NCBI GenBank assembly: GCA_018398575.1
Contig: JAGTXZ010000005.1
Coordinates: 2,480,001 to 2,544,000 of the forward strand
DNA: 64,000 bases
From: Ampelomyces quisqualis
Taxonomy: Eukaryota > Ascomycota > Dothideomycetes > Pleosporales > Phaeosphaeriaceae
Reading direction: 5' to 3'
Position 1 is the stretch's first letter. Each line of letters opens with the position of its first letter. Positions 36,190 through 48,994 of this stretch are shown here, piece after piece. The notes under the pieces are model-generated. The model was given only the letters and a program-made list of their open reading frames with translations, did no database searches and was not told the origin of the DNA. A program made the position numbers and the translations under genes.

Positions 36190-37072
36190 TTTGCCCAACA
36201 GGTGTTAGTAGTATGCACAGCAGCTGCCTAGCGCTTTGTTATTTAAACTAAGCTTTCCTACGTTAACGCTTATTTTACCTAACGTTTCTAGTATTTTATT
36301 TTGTTATATAGATACATTTACTTAAGATAAGACTATAGAAAATATATACTATACAGTAGGCTATTATCTATCTATCTGCAACTATTAGAGCCTCTTAGGT
36401 TCTTAGGCTTTACCTTTAATTACAGGTAATACTATTATTCTAAAGTTATAGAAAACCTTAGAGTTTATAAGATATATTAGTATATTACTATAAAATACCA
36501 ACGTATTATTATAGTAAGTATATTAAGCAGAACACTTACCTCTAACGTCTTAGCTATTTTTTGTTATTTTAAGATATTAGTATTATATAGTTCTGTGTCT
36601 TACTTTACACTTTTATAGATTAGTAAGAGTAAACTTAGGTGTTGTTAACGTTAGTATTAATAAGAAATTAGTACACTAATAGTAGGCTTAGTAAATTTAA
36701 ATATTTAAACCGCCTCTAAGTTTAAACTGCTAGATAACGTAGAATAATAGGCTTGTAAAATAACCCTATTTATATAGCTGCATTTAACTACTAATAGCCT
36801 ATTATTACAGAAGAATATATATTAGATCTGTATTACTAGATAAGCTATACTTTCTTAGGCGTTCTACTATTCTACTAGAAAGAAGTTAGTATAGTCTCTT
36901 TATAGCTAATAGTAAAAATATAGTTAGAACTATAATTTTTCTAAGTATAAGTAGCTATAGTCTAGAACTAAGAAAGTTTATAGTAAAGTATATTAAATAC
37001 ATTAGTATTTATAATATATATATAATAAAAAGCCTACTCTTATATAGATCTAACTTTAAAACGCCCTACTTA
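36190..37072. other. AT-rich RIPed stretch, nothing recognised
   Basis: The RIP-type composition returns sharply. No frame gives a recognisable domain. Fb4 is inserted at its right end. Confidence 0.5.
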
Positions 37073-37918
37073 CGTTAGGAAAATTTAAGATTAATCTAAT
37101 CAGCCCAATTACTGCGACCCGCAGCGGCCTAACAGCAATACTGTCTACTAAACAATTCGCTAAAGTCGCCCTACTTACTTCTAGTTGCTAGCAAGTCGCT
37201 AGCGAGTTGCTAGCAACCTAACAGTGTTGCTAGTGTTGCTAGTGTTGCTAGTGTCGCTAATGTCGCCAATTTTACTCACGTGACTGTATTGCTGTATTTT
37301 CATGATTACGTAAGTAACCTAAAAATACAAAATATAGAGCGGAATTTCCTCTTTAAAATGCACTATTCAGATTTTTTTTAGCTACTCTAGTTATTAAGAT
37401 ATAGCGCGTTGAAGTTATAAACTTTTTTAAAAAAACTTTAAAGTACGTTTAACACAGTAGATCTTAACGCCCACACTATAATATATTAAAATAAAATAGT
37501 TCTAGAGTAAAATCTACACTTTAGTTACTATTTCTTTAAAAAAAAATATAATATATTATCTAGTTAAAGTGCTAGAGCTTTAGCGAAAACAAGCCTTGGC
37601 AAAGAACATTAAAAAGTTACAAACTTCACTGCTGTGCATCTCAGCAACTAGAGCAGCTATAAAAATTCTGAATAGTGCGTTTTAAAGAGGGAATTAAGCT
37701 CTATATTTTAGGTTTTTAGAATAATTACGTAATTGCGCGGGTGGGGCAGGTAGGTCCAGTGGATCAGGTGGATCAATTTGGGCGTTTTTGTCTAATTAGG
37801 CAGCCAGAACAAATAGGGGTAGCTAGGCACTGTAGACTACGGTCGAAAACTGTCTGGTCGACCGTTCTAACAATGTCGCCAATGTCGCGGATGTCGCTAA
37901 CGTTGTGTTTTCCTGACG
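37073..37918 (+). mobile_element. Fb4: foldback/TIR element copy 4 (846 bp)
   Basis: Begins CGTTAGGAAAA and ends TTTTCCTGACG. Flanked by TA on both sides. Internal inverted arms lie at about 37304-37440 and 37605-37737, including TACGTAA at their outer edges. Before the left arm is a run of GTTGCTAGT-type hexamers and nonamers (about 37185-37270). The short frame at 37741-37929 has no support. Confidence 0.88.
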
Positions 37919-39097
37919 TATTATATTAGTTTAGAGTATTAGAGTACTTATTTAGGTATATTCCTACTAAAGAAATAGTTAAGTAGATAGCTTAGTTATA
38001 AGGTATTAAGATACCTTAGAGTTATAGAGAGAATTAACTAGACAGTAACCTACCTTCTAGTAATATACTAGGTATAAAATACTAGGTACTTAACTAGTAT
38101 ACTTTATAGTAGCTGTTAGGATAATCTTATAGTTAATAGCTAGAAACAAGTAATAATACTTTAATATAGAATTACTATGTATAATAGATAAATTGCTACC
38201 CTACTATAGTAATTGCAAGACTAGGTTATATAGTCTTAGGCTCTACCTCTATACTAGAGTGTCTATAGACTATAGTAGGCATAGTAGATACTAGTAGTCT
38301 AATATTATCTCTTCTCTTTAACTTATTAGTCTCTAGTAAGTGCATAAGAGCTAAGTAGCGTAACTACTAGCAACCTAGAGACAGTGCAGGCTAATATAGT
38401 CTAATAGAGTAGTATTAGAGCTAATATAGTAGTAAGTAGTTAGAGCTAGGTTGTAATAGTAGCGTTAGTTGCTAATTAGCCTACTTCTAGCTATAGGGTA
38501 CCTATAGACGCTATTTGTAGAGTAGTTGCGTAGTAAGAAGTACTAATAGGCTAAAGTAGGCTATAATAGCTCTAGTAGGTAGGCTATATAAGGCTTACCT
38601 TTACCTCTCTTAGAAAAGTAAAAGAACGTCTCTTCTCTTAACTTTTACCTACTAGCTTATATAAGGTTCTCTTAGCGTAGCTAGGCACAGGCTATATAGA
38701 TATTATAATTTTAGGTAGCTTTAACTCTACTACTTAATTACTATATTTTTTATTTAACGTAGATTACTCTAAATTTTACTCTGTTTTAAGGCTACTTCTT
38801 ATAGTCTCTATATAGGCTATTATGTGCTATAATAGTCTAGATTAGTGCTAATAGGCTCTACTAAGATTCTATTACTATATTAACAACTCTTGTATATTAT
38901 CTTAGCTTCTAGCTACTTATTATAGATTAAGTAGCTGTCTCTAATAACTTTATAGATTATACGTAGCTAACGCACTATACTTATAGTTATTATATCTTCT
39001 AGTTTACTAAAGAAGAGTTTAAGGTATTTAGTAAGTTTAGTTACGTCTTTTTAGATGTTAATAAGGACAACGTTGCTCTATATACTACCTAGGTATA
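37919..39097 (+). pseudogene. Unidentified degraded Gln/Pro/Ser-rich coding stretch
   Basis: The plus-strand frame at about 38200-38660 reads as low-complexity sequence rich in Ser, Val, Gln-type stops and Pro (for example VVSSQSQVVIVALVAN). Near 39000-39060 an EEFKVFSKFSYVFLDVNKDN stretch follows. It may be a gag N-terminus or a host gene fragment; no family recognised. Confidence 0.3.
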
Positions 39098-39847
39098 CGT
39101 TAGGAAAATTTAACGTTATTAAAGTTAGTAATATCTGTAACACTATTAACACAACTATACTACTAGCTACTAGATAGTTCTTAAATGTGCTCTGCTGTGC
39201 TAAGCAATAATAGTAATATCTAGTATACTATTATTAGCAGCCTAGTTTATAGAATTCTTTTATAAAATAGTTTATAGTTCTTGTATTTAATATAGCTTTA
39301 TACTATCTATATAACTATACTGCTAGTTAGTAGCCTACTCTTAACTGTGCCTAACTATAATTTAAGTCTAAGGCAATCTCTTTAATAGCGCTATTACTTA
39401 GTTTAGGTTTTGCTATAAATCTATACTATTCTTACCCTTTTAATTAATTTTGCGTTACATCTATATATATACTTCTTTTGTAATACTCTGTATCTTCTAG
39501 TGCTTCTAGAACTAGGCTACTAATCTACTTAAGCATTTTTTATTCTATAGCTTTTTATAGTAGTGTACTATACTTTATAGTTCTACTACTTAATTTACCT
39601 AATTTACACTAGCCTCTTAACCTTTACAAAAAAATTCTTGTTACAATTCTACTAAATCTCTTCTTCTTATATTGTTACACCTTATAGACTACTGCGCAAT
39701 AATATCTTTATATTCTACTTCTTTAGAATTTTTGTTTCTAGATTAGTCTTTAAGTTATATAGAATAATACTTTTATATATATCTGCTAGCTAGCCCAGTT
39801 AATATACTCTAAATATAAATTAGCCTTAAGTACCTTGTTTGTCTAAA
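39098..39847 (-). mobile_element. LO-2: truncated inverted copy of the LO element right end
   Basis: Reverse complement of about 9040-9786: the TIR CGTTAGGAAAA at 39098, then the Fb-like terminal sequence, then the C-terminal coding part of LO. It stops exactly where the Gyp-B copy 4 LTR begins, so it was cut by that insertion. The rest is not found beyond 52740. Confidence 0.75.
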
Positions 39848-40129
39848 TGTAAGAGGTTTATATAGTAGCAAAGTTATAGGATAATAATAGTAGTACAGGT
39901 AGAAGTAAGTTGATTTCTATTCTATAGCTTTAGTGTAGAACTACTTTTTTATAGATATAACTAGACGTATATCTTTATAACTAGAATATACTAGGTCTAC
40001 GCTAGCGTAGCACTATTAAGGCGCTAGAGTAGCTATATAGGTTTTACACGTATAAAAGCTAGGGTAGCGTTATAGTAGCTTAGGCGCATTACTGCGCAGC
40101 TAACAGCTCTGCGCTATAATATCTTTACA
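39848..40129 (-). repeat. Gyp-B copy 4 3' LTR
   Basis: 282 bp. On the plus strand it runs from TGTAAGAGG to CTTTACA; in element orientation it begins TGTAAAGATATTAT and ends CTCTTACA. Left flank CTAAA lies in LO-2. Confidence 0.88.
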
Positions 40130-40439
40130 ATAATTTTCTTTTTCTAGAATTACTATCTTAGTAATTTGTATAATATTAGGCCTTATTAGTACGTGCTTAA
40201 TATTGTTGTTATAAAGGCTGTTGTTATACTAAGACTAAAACTCTAGGTAAATTTAAGAGGTAGCTAGTAGCTAGAGTAATAGTAGTAATATAGTAGAACT
40301 TTATATACCTAATCTTCTTTGCTTCTTTAGTAACAATTATATTACTTCTACTACTATACTATCTTCTTACTTTATACTGTTATAACCTTATTACTCTTAT
40401 ATTAATTACTATAAGCACTATACCTATACTACTCTCTAC

Positions 40440-41350
40440 TCTTACTATTTCTATAAGTAGTATAACGCTAGCATTGCAACGTTACTAACCTAGTACTTAG
40501 GCTACGCCTATGGCCTGCTGTAGTAGCGTTCCTAATATTAAATTAGTAATTTTAATTTACCTCTATTGCGCTAAAAGCCTAAGGCTTACTAGTACCTATT
40601 ATAACCTTATAGTTAGTAGCCTACGCTGCAGGCTCTGCTAGGGTAAGCAGAAGCCCTACTCTAAGGTCTCTGCTAACTTTGTTAAGAGCTAGAATACTGT
40701 CTTCTAGTAGTAGTAGCGTTTTACTACTAAAGAGAACTCTAACTCTACTATAGTTACTGTATAAAAGACAGCGCTGCGCTAGTAGACTAGCTTAGTAGAG
40801 CTTTTTCTATATATAGAGGTTAAGTATAGAGGTTGTTATTAGCCTAAGAGTAATAAGATCTAGATTTTGTAAGTTAAGGTAACTAACTACCTGTCTACTA
40901 TAGTAGAAGGTATCTTTAACTTACTGCAGGCTTAAGTAAGTTATTTTTCCTATTTCTTATAGTTACTATGCTAGTGTTCTAATAGTGTCTAGGCTAACCT
41001 TTTCTTTTTTAGCAAGGCTAACGCGTAGTTAAATTCTAACCTTAATATAGAGAAGAAGAAGTCTCTTACTAGGTCTAAGCCTAGGTCTAAGAATAGTAAT
41101 AGTAGTAAGAGTAGAGATAGAGGTAAAACTCTTTTTTTAGAAGAGCCCTAGCCTTATGCCTTCTCTTAAGAAGAAGGGTAAGAGTAAGGCTAAGGCTAAG
41201 CCTAAGAAGCGCCTAGCTTTAGCTAGTCTTACTAAAGAGCCTGTATCTAAGCGCGTTAAGGGCTTAGGTACACTAGGTTACCTAGTGCGTGCTAGGATAG
41301 TAACAGTAAGGCGTAAAGTCTTCTTAGAGTTTTGTAATACTATTACCTAG
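40440..41350 (+). pseudogene. Gyp-B antisense ORF, second copy
   Basis: The same antisense gene as 16922-17995. The Cys cluster at about 40555-40640 reads Y-x2-C-AKSLRL-x3-Y...L-R-C-R-L-C. It is followed by KKKPNP, the Ser/Arg-rich stretch (RSKPRSK, then Ser-rich), and the basic tail KKKGKSKAKAKPKKRLALAS with a Lys-Ala run much shorter than in copy 1. The open piece 41156-41350 covers the tail. Conservation of frame across two copies supports that it was once coding. Confidence 0.6.
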
Positions 41351-41529
41351 CTATAGTAGAAAGAGGTAGAGGCTAGAGAGCTTAGTAATAATTTACTAGG
41401 CTCTCTAAGCTTCTCTAAAGCTAATAAGAATAATAATAAGTTCTTAGGCTAAGCTAGTAGTTATGCTTAGCTGCGCTGTTAGAGCGCTAGTAGTGCACTA
41501 GTAAGGTGCCTTTGTTTTTTCTTTATTTT

Positions 41530-42064
41530 TTCTTTTTTCTTTTTTTTATATATTAATTATATAAGTAATTAATCTTCTTTCTAGTTATACTTCTCTATAA
41601 GTAATTTATCTATATCTTTTTAATTAACCTATTTATTATATTCTAATAGCTAGCCTTTCTATTTTACTAGATAATTTACTAAACAACTATTACGTCTCTT
41701 TATTAAAACAGCTTTAACCTTATAGTGTTATTGTAGCTTCTTACTATTATTAAGATTAACAGGCCTAGGTAAGGTTAACTCTTCTCTCTTTTAAGCTATA
41801 AATAGCTAGAGTAAGAAGGTATAAAACACTAGGTAGATTCTTATATATAATAAGAGTAAGATCCTAAAAGCTTATAAGCTAATTTGCTCTTTAACTAGAA
41901 AGAGGCCTATCTAGTATAGTAATAGCTTTCTGCTAGCGCTGCGCAGGCGTAGATGCTTTGTTAACAAGAGAATTATATTCTCTAGCTTAAATTCTTAAAG
42001 CCTATGTTTGTTATTATAATATTGCTTCTAATATTATAAACTTTTATCTACTTATTAACAGCCT
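41530..42064 (-). pseudogene. Gyp-B copy 4 integrase C-terminus and chromodomain
   Basis: Reverse of about 16200-16700 of copy 1. The purine-rich end of pol gives the polypyrimidine tract at 41517-41550. Stops at Helitron border. Confidence 0.8.
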
Positions 42065-42999
42065 AAGTCTAACTCTCGCGTAGCAGCCCTGTACAACCTG
42101 TAATTTTTGCAAAGCAACTGTCTATACTACTACTATAATCCTATCTAATTTTTAAGTCTTAAATTCTTCCATGTCTTTTGCAAAACAGGTGCAAAGATAT
42201 TGTTTTCTGTCTATGCTCTTTATTTGCTAGACCGCACAGACTAATATTTCTGTACAGTCTGCATCAGATTATTAATTTACTATTTCTCTTTAGTTTCTAA
42301 ACTTTAGGTATAAGCTTCTTTTTCCTATTCTTATAGTCTGTATGTTTAGTTTTTTTCTACTACGCACCTACAATAGCTCTATGTTGTATAAATAATCTTA
42401 CACCTTCTACGTTTACTTAAGTTATAAGTTAACTATCTTCTGCAGTCTTTTATACAACCTGTTAGTAGTATTTAGCTTTATTAAGGTTCTGTGCTAACTA
42501 TCTAGGCACGTTTTACTAGCCTTGCATTTCCTGCACTGCAGTTTATGTTTCCTATCTAACCTGTAATACACGTTTAACACTAACTAGGTTACTTAGACAG
42601 GCTGCTACAAACGTATACAGCTAGCTTCCTAAACTATAATTAATCTATAGGCAACACAGCGCGCTTATATAGTTTCTCTTGTCTGTTAGACTCCTAAAGC
42701 TATTATAGCTTCTTCCTTCTCTAATCTCTTACTCTAGCTATCTATATAGTCTTTACAGCTAAGTCTTGTAATTTCTTTATCTTCTTCCTATCTACTTACA
42801 GTCTATCTATCCTCTTTACTGTCCTTTCTAACCTTGTTCTAAAACGCCTAACTACTTCTATAGGCTAGTTCTACTCCTCTAGTAGTTGTATAGGCTCTAC
42901 CTACTAATATACAGCCTACTTCCTTAGCTGTATAGCCTATAACTCTACCTACACAACTACCTACGCCTCTACCTCTAAATACAGATTACTATAATCTTA

Positions 43000-45900
43000 G
43001 TACTCTATAGTTCTAGTGTCTGTATTGTAAAGCTATTTACTAGATTACAGAGCGCTAATCTACTTTGTTTGTATTAAGTCTTTAATATACTCTTTGCTAT
43101 AACAATAGAATAGTTACGCTTTTTACGTTCTTGTTACTTCTACGCTATCTATATAGACTCTTCTATAACGCTACACTAGACGTAAGAGCCTTTTATAAAG
43201 ATTTATAGGCTTATAATTCTACCTTTGCGTTTATATTAGTAGACTGCACAGCTATAGATAGAGAGGCGCGCAGGCTAGGTGTACAGATATTTTAGATCTA
43301 TAGTGCCCTTTACTATTACAGCAGCCTATTATAGAAGTTAGAAAGTACTCTGCTATAGTACACATAGCTGTATTTCTACAATCCCTAGTTTACTACTTCT
43401 GTACGCTAGTAACAGAATCTGCACCTCTACTTTAATATTCTTTACAGCCTAACAGATATACTGTATAACGTATACAACCTATATATTAAGCTCTACTACA
43501 CTATATAGGAGCGTTTAGTAGCTACAAGTACTAATACGCGCGTTGTCCTAACCTCTCGCCTAACTATTACTATAGAAACTAGTTTAGATTAGCGTTAAGA
43601 AAACGCGCCTACTAGTAATAAGCTTAGTTTAGTTATTCTAGATGCAGCTACTATAAAAACAACCTGCCTAATTATCCTTGTAGCCTGTAACTTAAGCACG
43701 CTTTACTATATTAATACTCTATACCTGTCTTATATATCTTTACATTACGTACTTATATTTCTATATAGAGATAAGAGGTAGCACCTAGAAATAAAGCTCT
43801 ATAATTAGGATAGTGTCTGTTTAAACAACTTGCTTACGCAGTAAATGTATTACTAGTATTACTTACATTATTAACCTAGCTATACATCTGTCTTATTTAT
43901 GTATTACAGACTGTTCTAGCAGTATATTATTAATATCTAGGCTATTCTTAACTAGAGTTAGCTGCGTTAGATTTAGGACAATTAGAAAACGCTTTGTTTA
44001 GAACTGTATAGTAGAGTTGCAGACACTTTTACCTGCAAGGATACTGCTATTATTCTAGTTAGGCACTATATTATCCTTCTATTATTCTATATTAGGAGTT
44101 TCTAGTTTGTAAGCCTTTGCTATTAAAATTCTATAGCTGTTATTTACTATTACAGACGGGCTACTTTGTTTATTACCTTTACAGCTAGTCTATACTAAGT
44201 TAAAGTAATACGCAAACTGCAACTAGGTTAGACTAGTCTTAATAGATCTAATCTAATTTGTTACGCCTTCTATTTAAAGTTACAAGAGCTTCTTTAGGAC
44301 GTTAAAAATAGGATGTTTAGCCTGCATATTAGCTATGTGTACACAATTAAATACTAGAAACAGGGTTTACTCTATATGCATTTGCTTGTTTCTAGCTTCT
44401 GCAACCTAGAACGCCTTTACAATACTTACTTACATTAACAATTACATATCTGCTAAAATTCTCTCTTTATAAATAGATCTATATAGTATTTTAACAGCTA
44501 TTGTAAAACAATATATGCTTTACAGTTCTTGCAGTAAGTTTAATCCTAACGCCCTGTGTATAGTGTAACGTCTAAGAGGTCTTTTGCTAATCTGTAGTAA
44601 GTATTTTCCTATGCAGTTTTCTCTAGTTACAGTTGTAAAAGAGGATAGATACCTAACATGTATGCGCTGTAATAATAGTTAGACCTTAAGTATATAATAT
44701 AGAGGCTGTACAGTCTATCTTAACAATAGATAAAGTATCTTCTATTGCCTATAATTTCTCCTTAAGTACGCTGCCTATATTAATGTTAAAGTTTCTAGAA
44801 CTATATATACTATAAAATACATTTATAAGTATATTTACAAAGGTACAGACTATATAGTCTTAAGCGTCTTAGATAACAACAAAGTTAAATAGTACTTAAA
44901 CAGCTGTTGTATTAGTTCTTTTAAGGCTTTCTAGCGTATAATAGAGTATCTAGTCTATAAAGAGTTTTCTCTAATTGTCTCTCTAGCTGTACACTTGCCT
45001 AATTAGCAAAGTATTACTTTTTCTAAGAATGCTACACTTACAGAGCTAGCAGACAGGCTTACCTGCACTATTACTACGTTAATAGCATTCTTTAAGTTTA
45101 ACGCTAAGAATGTTACATCTTGTAACGTGCTGTATTAGGACTTTTCTAGTTTACACGTGTAGTCTACAGCCTGTAAATTATAGTTTATCTAGTAACACAG
45201 GTAGGCTATTAGACGCATGTACTTTTATAGTCTAGCGTAGAGTAAATACTACTACCTGCAGTTGTTACTTATAGTAGTGCAAGGCCCTATAAGCTTTGCA
45301 GATCTAAGAACTTTAAATAGAGTTAAGTACTCTACTTTCTAGGCTGCAGCGATTGCAAGAGGGCTGTTATAAAATAATAGAGACTAGATTACATGCTTCT
45401 AAGAGGTAGCTGTTTTTGCTATAGGCTAAGCTTTGCGTTTACTTTTTATTTCTGCTCTGTTATACAGTCTATTAACTAATCCTTCTACTATTTAGAACTA
45501 GTTTAAAATAGATCTGTATAATAATTTGCAGGCAGCTCCTATAGCTCTATAAGTGTCTTCTATACCTACTATATATATTAATTACAGTCTGTATCTTATT
45601 AAAAGCCTGCTTGCTAAGAATAGCAAGAGACTTACTAAATATAGCTTACCTAAGTGTTAATATACTTAGGCTAAGTAGTCTAGAAATTAGCTGCTTACTA
45701 CTAAGTTAGCCTATAATTAGAATAAAGAAGATATTACATTCTAGGATACGTATAGTAGGCTAAATCTAGATTAGCTTACTGTTTTTACAGCTGTAACTTT
45801 AGCTATTGCTACCTTCTTACAGACTGCGCATTTCTTTATATAAGGTCCTGCTGGAACTAAAAAGACGTATCTCTAGTAGTGTCTCTACGCGTATTATTAG

Positions 45901-47400
45901 TCTTAGGGCTGTATTGTTTTGTGTGTAGCCTCTTCTAAGATTACTACTATTTTACTGCCTAGTAGACAGACTGTACACTTCTATTTCTATATCCTTCTTG
46001 AAATATATAAGAGTTCTCTCTATAGGATATCTCTAAATTCTAATACAAGAGAGCTTTTACAGCTTACTACTCTTGTTATATAGAATAAGGTGCTTATATA
46101 GCACTATTACTGCTTTAAAGTAGTAGACTATACACTTTAGGATATCTGTAGCTATACAGATCTTTTTAGTAGACTTTTACTTATTACAGGCAGAGATTTT
46201 GCGCAAATCTTACCTGTTATTTGTAAAAGCTAGTAGCTAGCTATTGTTAACGCATGTTTGCAGAAGTCTATCTATATCTAGCCTTCTTTAACTGTTCTAC
46301 ACTTGCGCTAGAATATGTAGGTGCTTTCTAGGGCTAAGAACCTGCAATTTGCGCAGTAGACGCGTACGTTAGCTATAGCCTAGGGTAATAGACTAGTTAA
46401 AATTCTACTCTAGATACAGGTGTTTTATAATAAGGCGCCTTTTCTAGCTTATGTATACCTGCTTAATATTATAACAACTACTAATATAGACTCTCTGTAG
46501 CTTACAGGTTGTGTAATATTAGCTATACAGAATAATAATATTGCTGCTATAAATAGTTCTATGCTTACAGGCTTTCTAGGTATAGCTATAGAGCTGCTAG
46601 CTACAGATTGCGCAGATATTAAGGACTTTACAGCTTAGGATATTCTTTCTGCTAAGGTATTACAGTTGTTTAAGTCTCCTAGTTTACTACCTTTAAGGCT
46701 CTTATTAAAAGTAAGGGCTCCTGTTATTCTTTTACAAAACTTCTACCCTAAGGAAGGCCTATGTAACAGTACCTAACTAACTATTTTGCAGATAAGTCTC
46801 TGTATTTTAGAAGCTTAGATCCTTTTAGGTAAATTTGTAGGCTAGTTCTAGCTTATACCCTGCATAAAACTTACCTCTACAGACAGTAAATTGCTATTTA
46901 TTATTTCTAAGATTTAGTTTCTAGTCTATCTGTCTTTTCCTATAACTATAAACAAGTTACAAGAGTAGTTATTATCTGTTATAGGTGTAGATTTACGCTA
47001 TACAGTTTTTATACATAGAGAACTCTATGTTACTTTGTTGCGCATTATAAATATTACAAGTTTTTGTCTTTTACTTCTAGCGCCTAAGTTACGCTTAGAT
47101 ACAGCCTATACTATCTGTAATATTGTCTATCTAGAGGTTTTATTATTATAATTACAAAAACCCTTACCTTTACATTCTATTCTATAGAGAGGCTTTCTGC
47201 AATATAGCTGTTTGTTACTACTATTACAAGTACTAAGTTATACAGCTTTTCTTATACGCTGCTTTTACTTCTTCTATAGTATTGTTTGCAGACTATAATA
47301 GCCCTACTTTTTCTTACCTTTACCTTCTCTCTTACCTTACTACTACCCTTACCTTTACCTTAGAATTAGCTAATTAGGTAGTCTGTGCGCTACTAGCGCT
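43000..47400 (+). pseudogene. Helitron Rep-helicase remnant
   Basis: Translation through stops gives KYIYKYIYKGTD (about 44810), a standard Rep-region motif of Helitrons. Next comes YLVYKEFSLIVSLAVHLPN (about 44950), then the Walker A of a PIF1-family helicase at 45844-45870, reading GPAGTKKT where GPAGTGKT is usual. The C-terminal helicase motifs follow at about 46680-47110 (GLCNST, then ITINKLQE, then VDLRYTVFIHRELYVTLLR). Helitrons transpose by rolling-circle replication using this protein. Frame broken by TAA/TAG; inactive. Confidence 0.85.
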
Positions 47401-47679
47401 AGGTATATATATTAGCCTCTCTTTCTAGCCTACTCTATTACTTCTCTACTCTCTTTTTTTAGTAAGTAATCTTAGCTTTTACAGCCTGTATCTTAGGCTG
47501 CTTTTCCTATGTTTTAGGCTGCTATCTATGCTCTTTTACGGCTTGTAATAATTAAATACTAACTGTTTTGCTAGTAGTAGGCCCTTATAGTTAACTAGCT
47601 CTGTAAATCTATCTAGCAACTTCTATACAAATTGTTTCTAGTCTACCTAGGTTATTATAGCTTAGTTAACGTCTTCTTA

Positions 47680-48660
47680 AGTTCCTGCAGTTCTGCCTGT
47701 GCTAGTTCTAGCCTGTATAGAGAGCAAGAAGTAACTGCCTAGTTCTTAAGCTCTACCTAAGAAGGATATTAATAAGGAGCAGTCTTTAGAGTTAGAATCT
47801 AACTTAGACAGTCTGCAAGAACAAGATCCTACTCTAGTAGAAGCAGAAAAGGTTCTGTAAGGTCTTATAGACTAGATTGTCTGCAAGAAGTCTAATATAA
47901 AGCTGTTTAAGTTTAGCTAGAATATACTAGACTAGATTAAGGCCTTATAGTCTAGAGACTTGCTCTGCAAAGCCTTTACAGTCTGTAATAACACTAATAA
48001 GGACAACAAGAGCTGCCTAGCTAAAAAAACTAATAAGAATTAGGTCTTTGCAGCTGCTTTTACTTCTAAGTAGATTAAGGCTCTAAAGTACCTAAAGCGC
48101 TAGCGTTCTCTAGAAATCTACTCTAGCTGCAACGTTAATGTAGACTGTAAATATTTGATATATATCTTTCTAGTCTATAAAGCTTACAATCTGCAGCCTG
48201 TCTTGTAAATATTAAGGCCTGCCTCTTATAGATTATAGGTAGAGTGCAGGAAGATGTTTGCAATAGTTATAGGGCTAGCTACAGTCTGTTTATAAAGTGT
48301 ATTGCGCTTAAGAACTTCTGCAAAGATAATTACGCAAACTACTATTACAGATCTTCTAAAACTTGCTATTCTCTCTACTATAAGTTCTATTTCTATTTAT
48401 TTTTATATTTACTAACAGTTTACAGCCTAGAACTAGTCTAACAGACCCTTTAGTAAGTAAAGCAGTTTGTTTAAGTCTTCTAGCTTGTCTAAGCGCACTT
48501 GCAAAGACTGTGTAGTAGCTAAATCTAATTTTAAGTCTTCTAATGCAGATATTGCAGGCTGTCTAAAGCGTCTAAAGCATTCTAAGTAGGGTTGCAAAGA
48601 CTGTAAGAGTAACACTAAGACTAGTATTAACTTTTTTAACTTTTGTTTTACAGCCTATAA
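47680..48660 (+). pseudogene. Helitron-borne Cys-rich coding stretch, unidentified
   Basis: Downstream of the helicase the plus strand reads as a second protein with Gln-type stops: an acidic start (NKEQSLELESNLDSLQEQD), LLCKAFTVCNNTNKDNKSCLAKK, then at 48244-48441 an open piece with CNSYRASYSLFIKC and CKDNYANYYYRSSKTC, in which several Tyr are likely former Cys. It may be a captured gene or a Helitron accessory ORF. The minus-strand Leu-rich frame at 48433-48615 overlaps it and is not favoured. Confidence 0.4.
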
Positions 48661-48994
48661 TAACTTTGTGCAGATATTCTATTTGCCTTTTGTAAGATAA
48701 ATAAGAGCGTTATAAACCTTTAGAATAATCTTAACAAGCTTACAGACTTTGTTAAAGGTATAGATTAGGTTACAGGCTGTATAGATAGACAAATAACATA
48801 GAAAAGGACTTTATAGTCTATAATAATAATTTACAATTTATAGTAATACCTAGTTAAGCTCTTTAGGAGCTGTAGAACTATTTAGTTCTGCTAAATATAA
48901 ATGCAGAATGCTTATTACAAATAATACAGGCTGCAAAACACTTTTGCCTAGGTAATTTTCCTTACTTACTAATTAACAATTAGACTTTTCACTC

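Larger units (their letters stand above)
42065..48990 (+). mobile_element. Helitron (Rep/helicase type) inserted in Gyp-B
   Basis: A roughly 6.9 kb insert in Gyp-B integrase; Gyp-B resumes at about 48995 with TTAGTAATTAGCTAAAG. The plus strand carries a degraded Rep-helicase protein (see next entry) and a further Cys-rich coding stretch. Exact ends are unresolved. The left border is near TCTAACTCTCGCG (a TC start would fit). The right border near AATTACCTGGCATTTT has an imperfect hairpin with GCCTAGGTAATT some 50 bp before it. The flanking Gyp-B words overlap by several bases, so I cannot rule out a short duplication. Confidence 0.8.

Noticed and set aside
35860..36198. 112-codon minus frame as a gene
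   Set aside because: It reads through direct repeats (GVTSP twice) and spans the composition border; no domain or conservation seen.
48433..48615. Leu-rich minus frame in the Helitron as a coiled-coil protein
   Set aside because: Overlaps a better supported plus-strand coding stretch; the Leu content follows from CTA/TTA-rich RIPed sequence.
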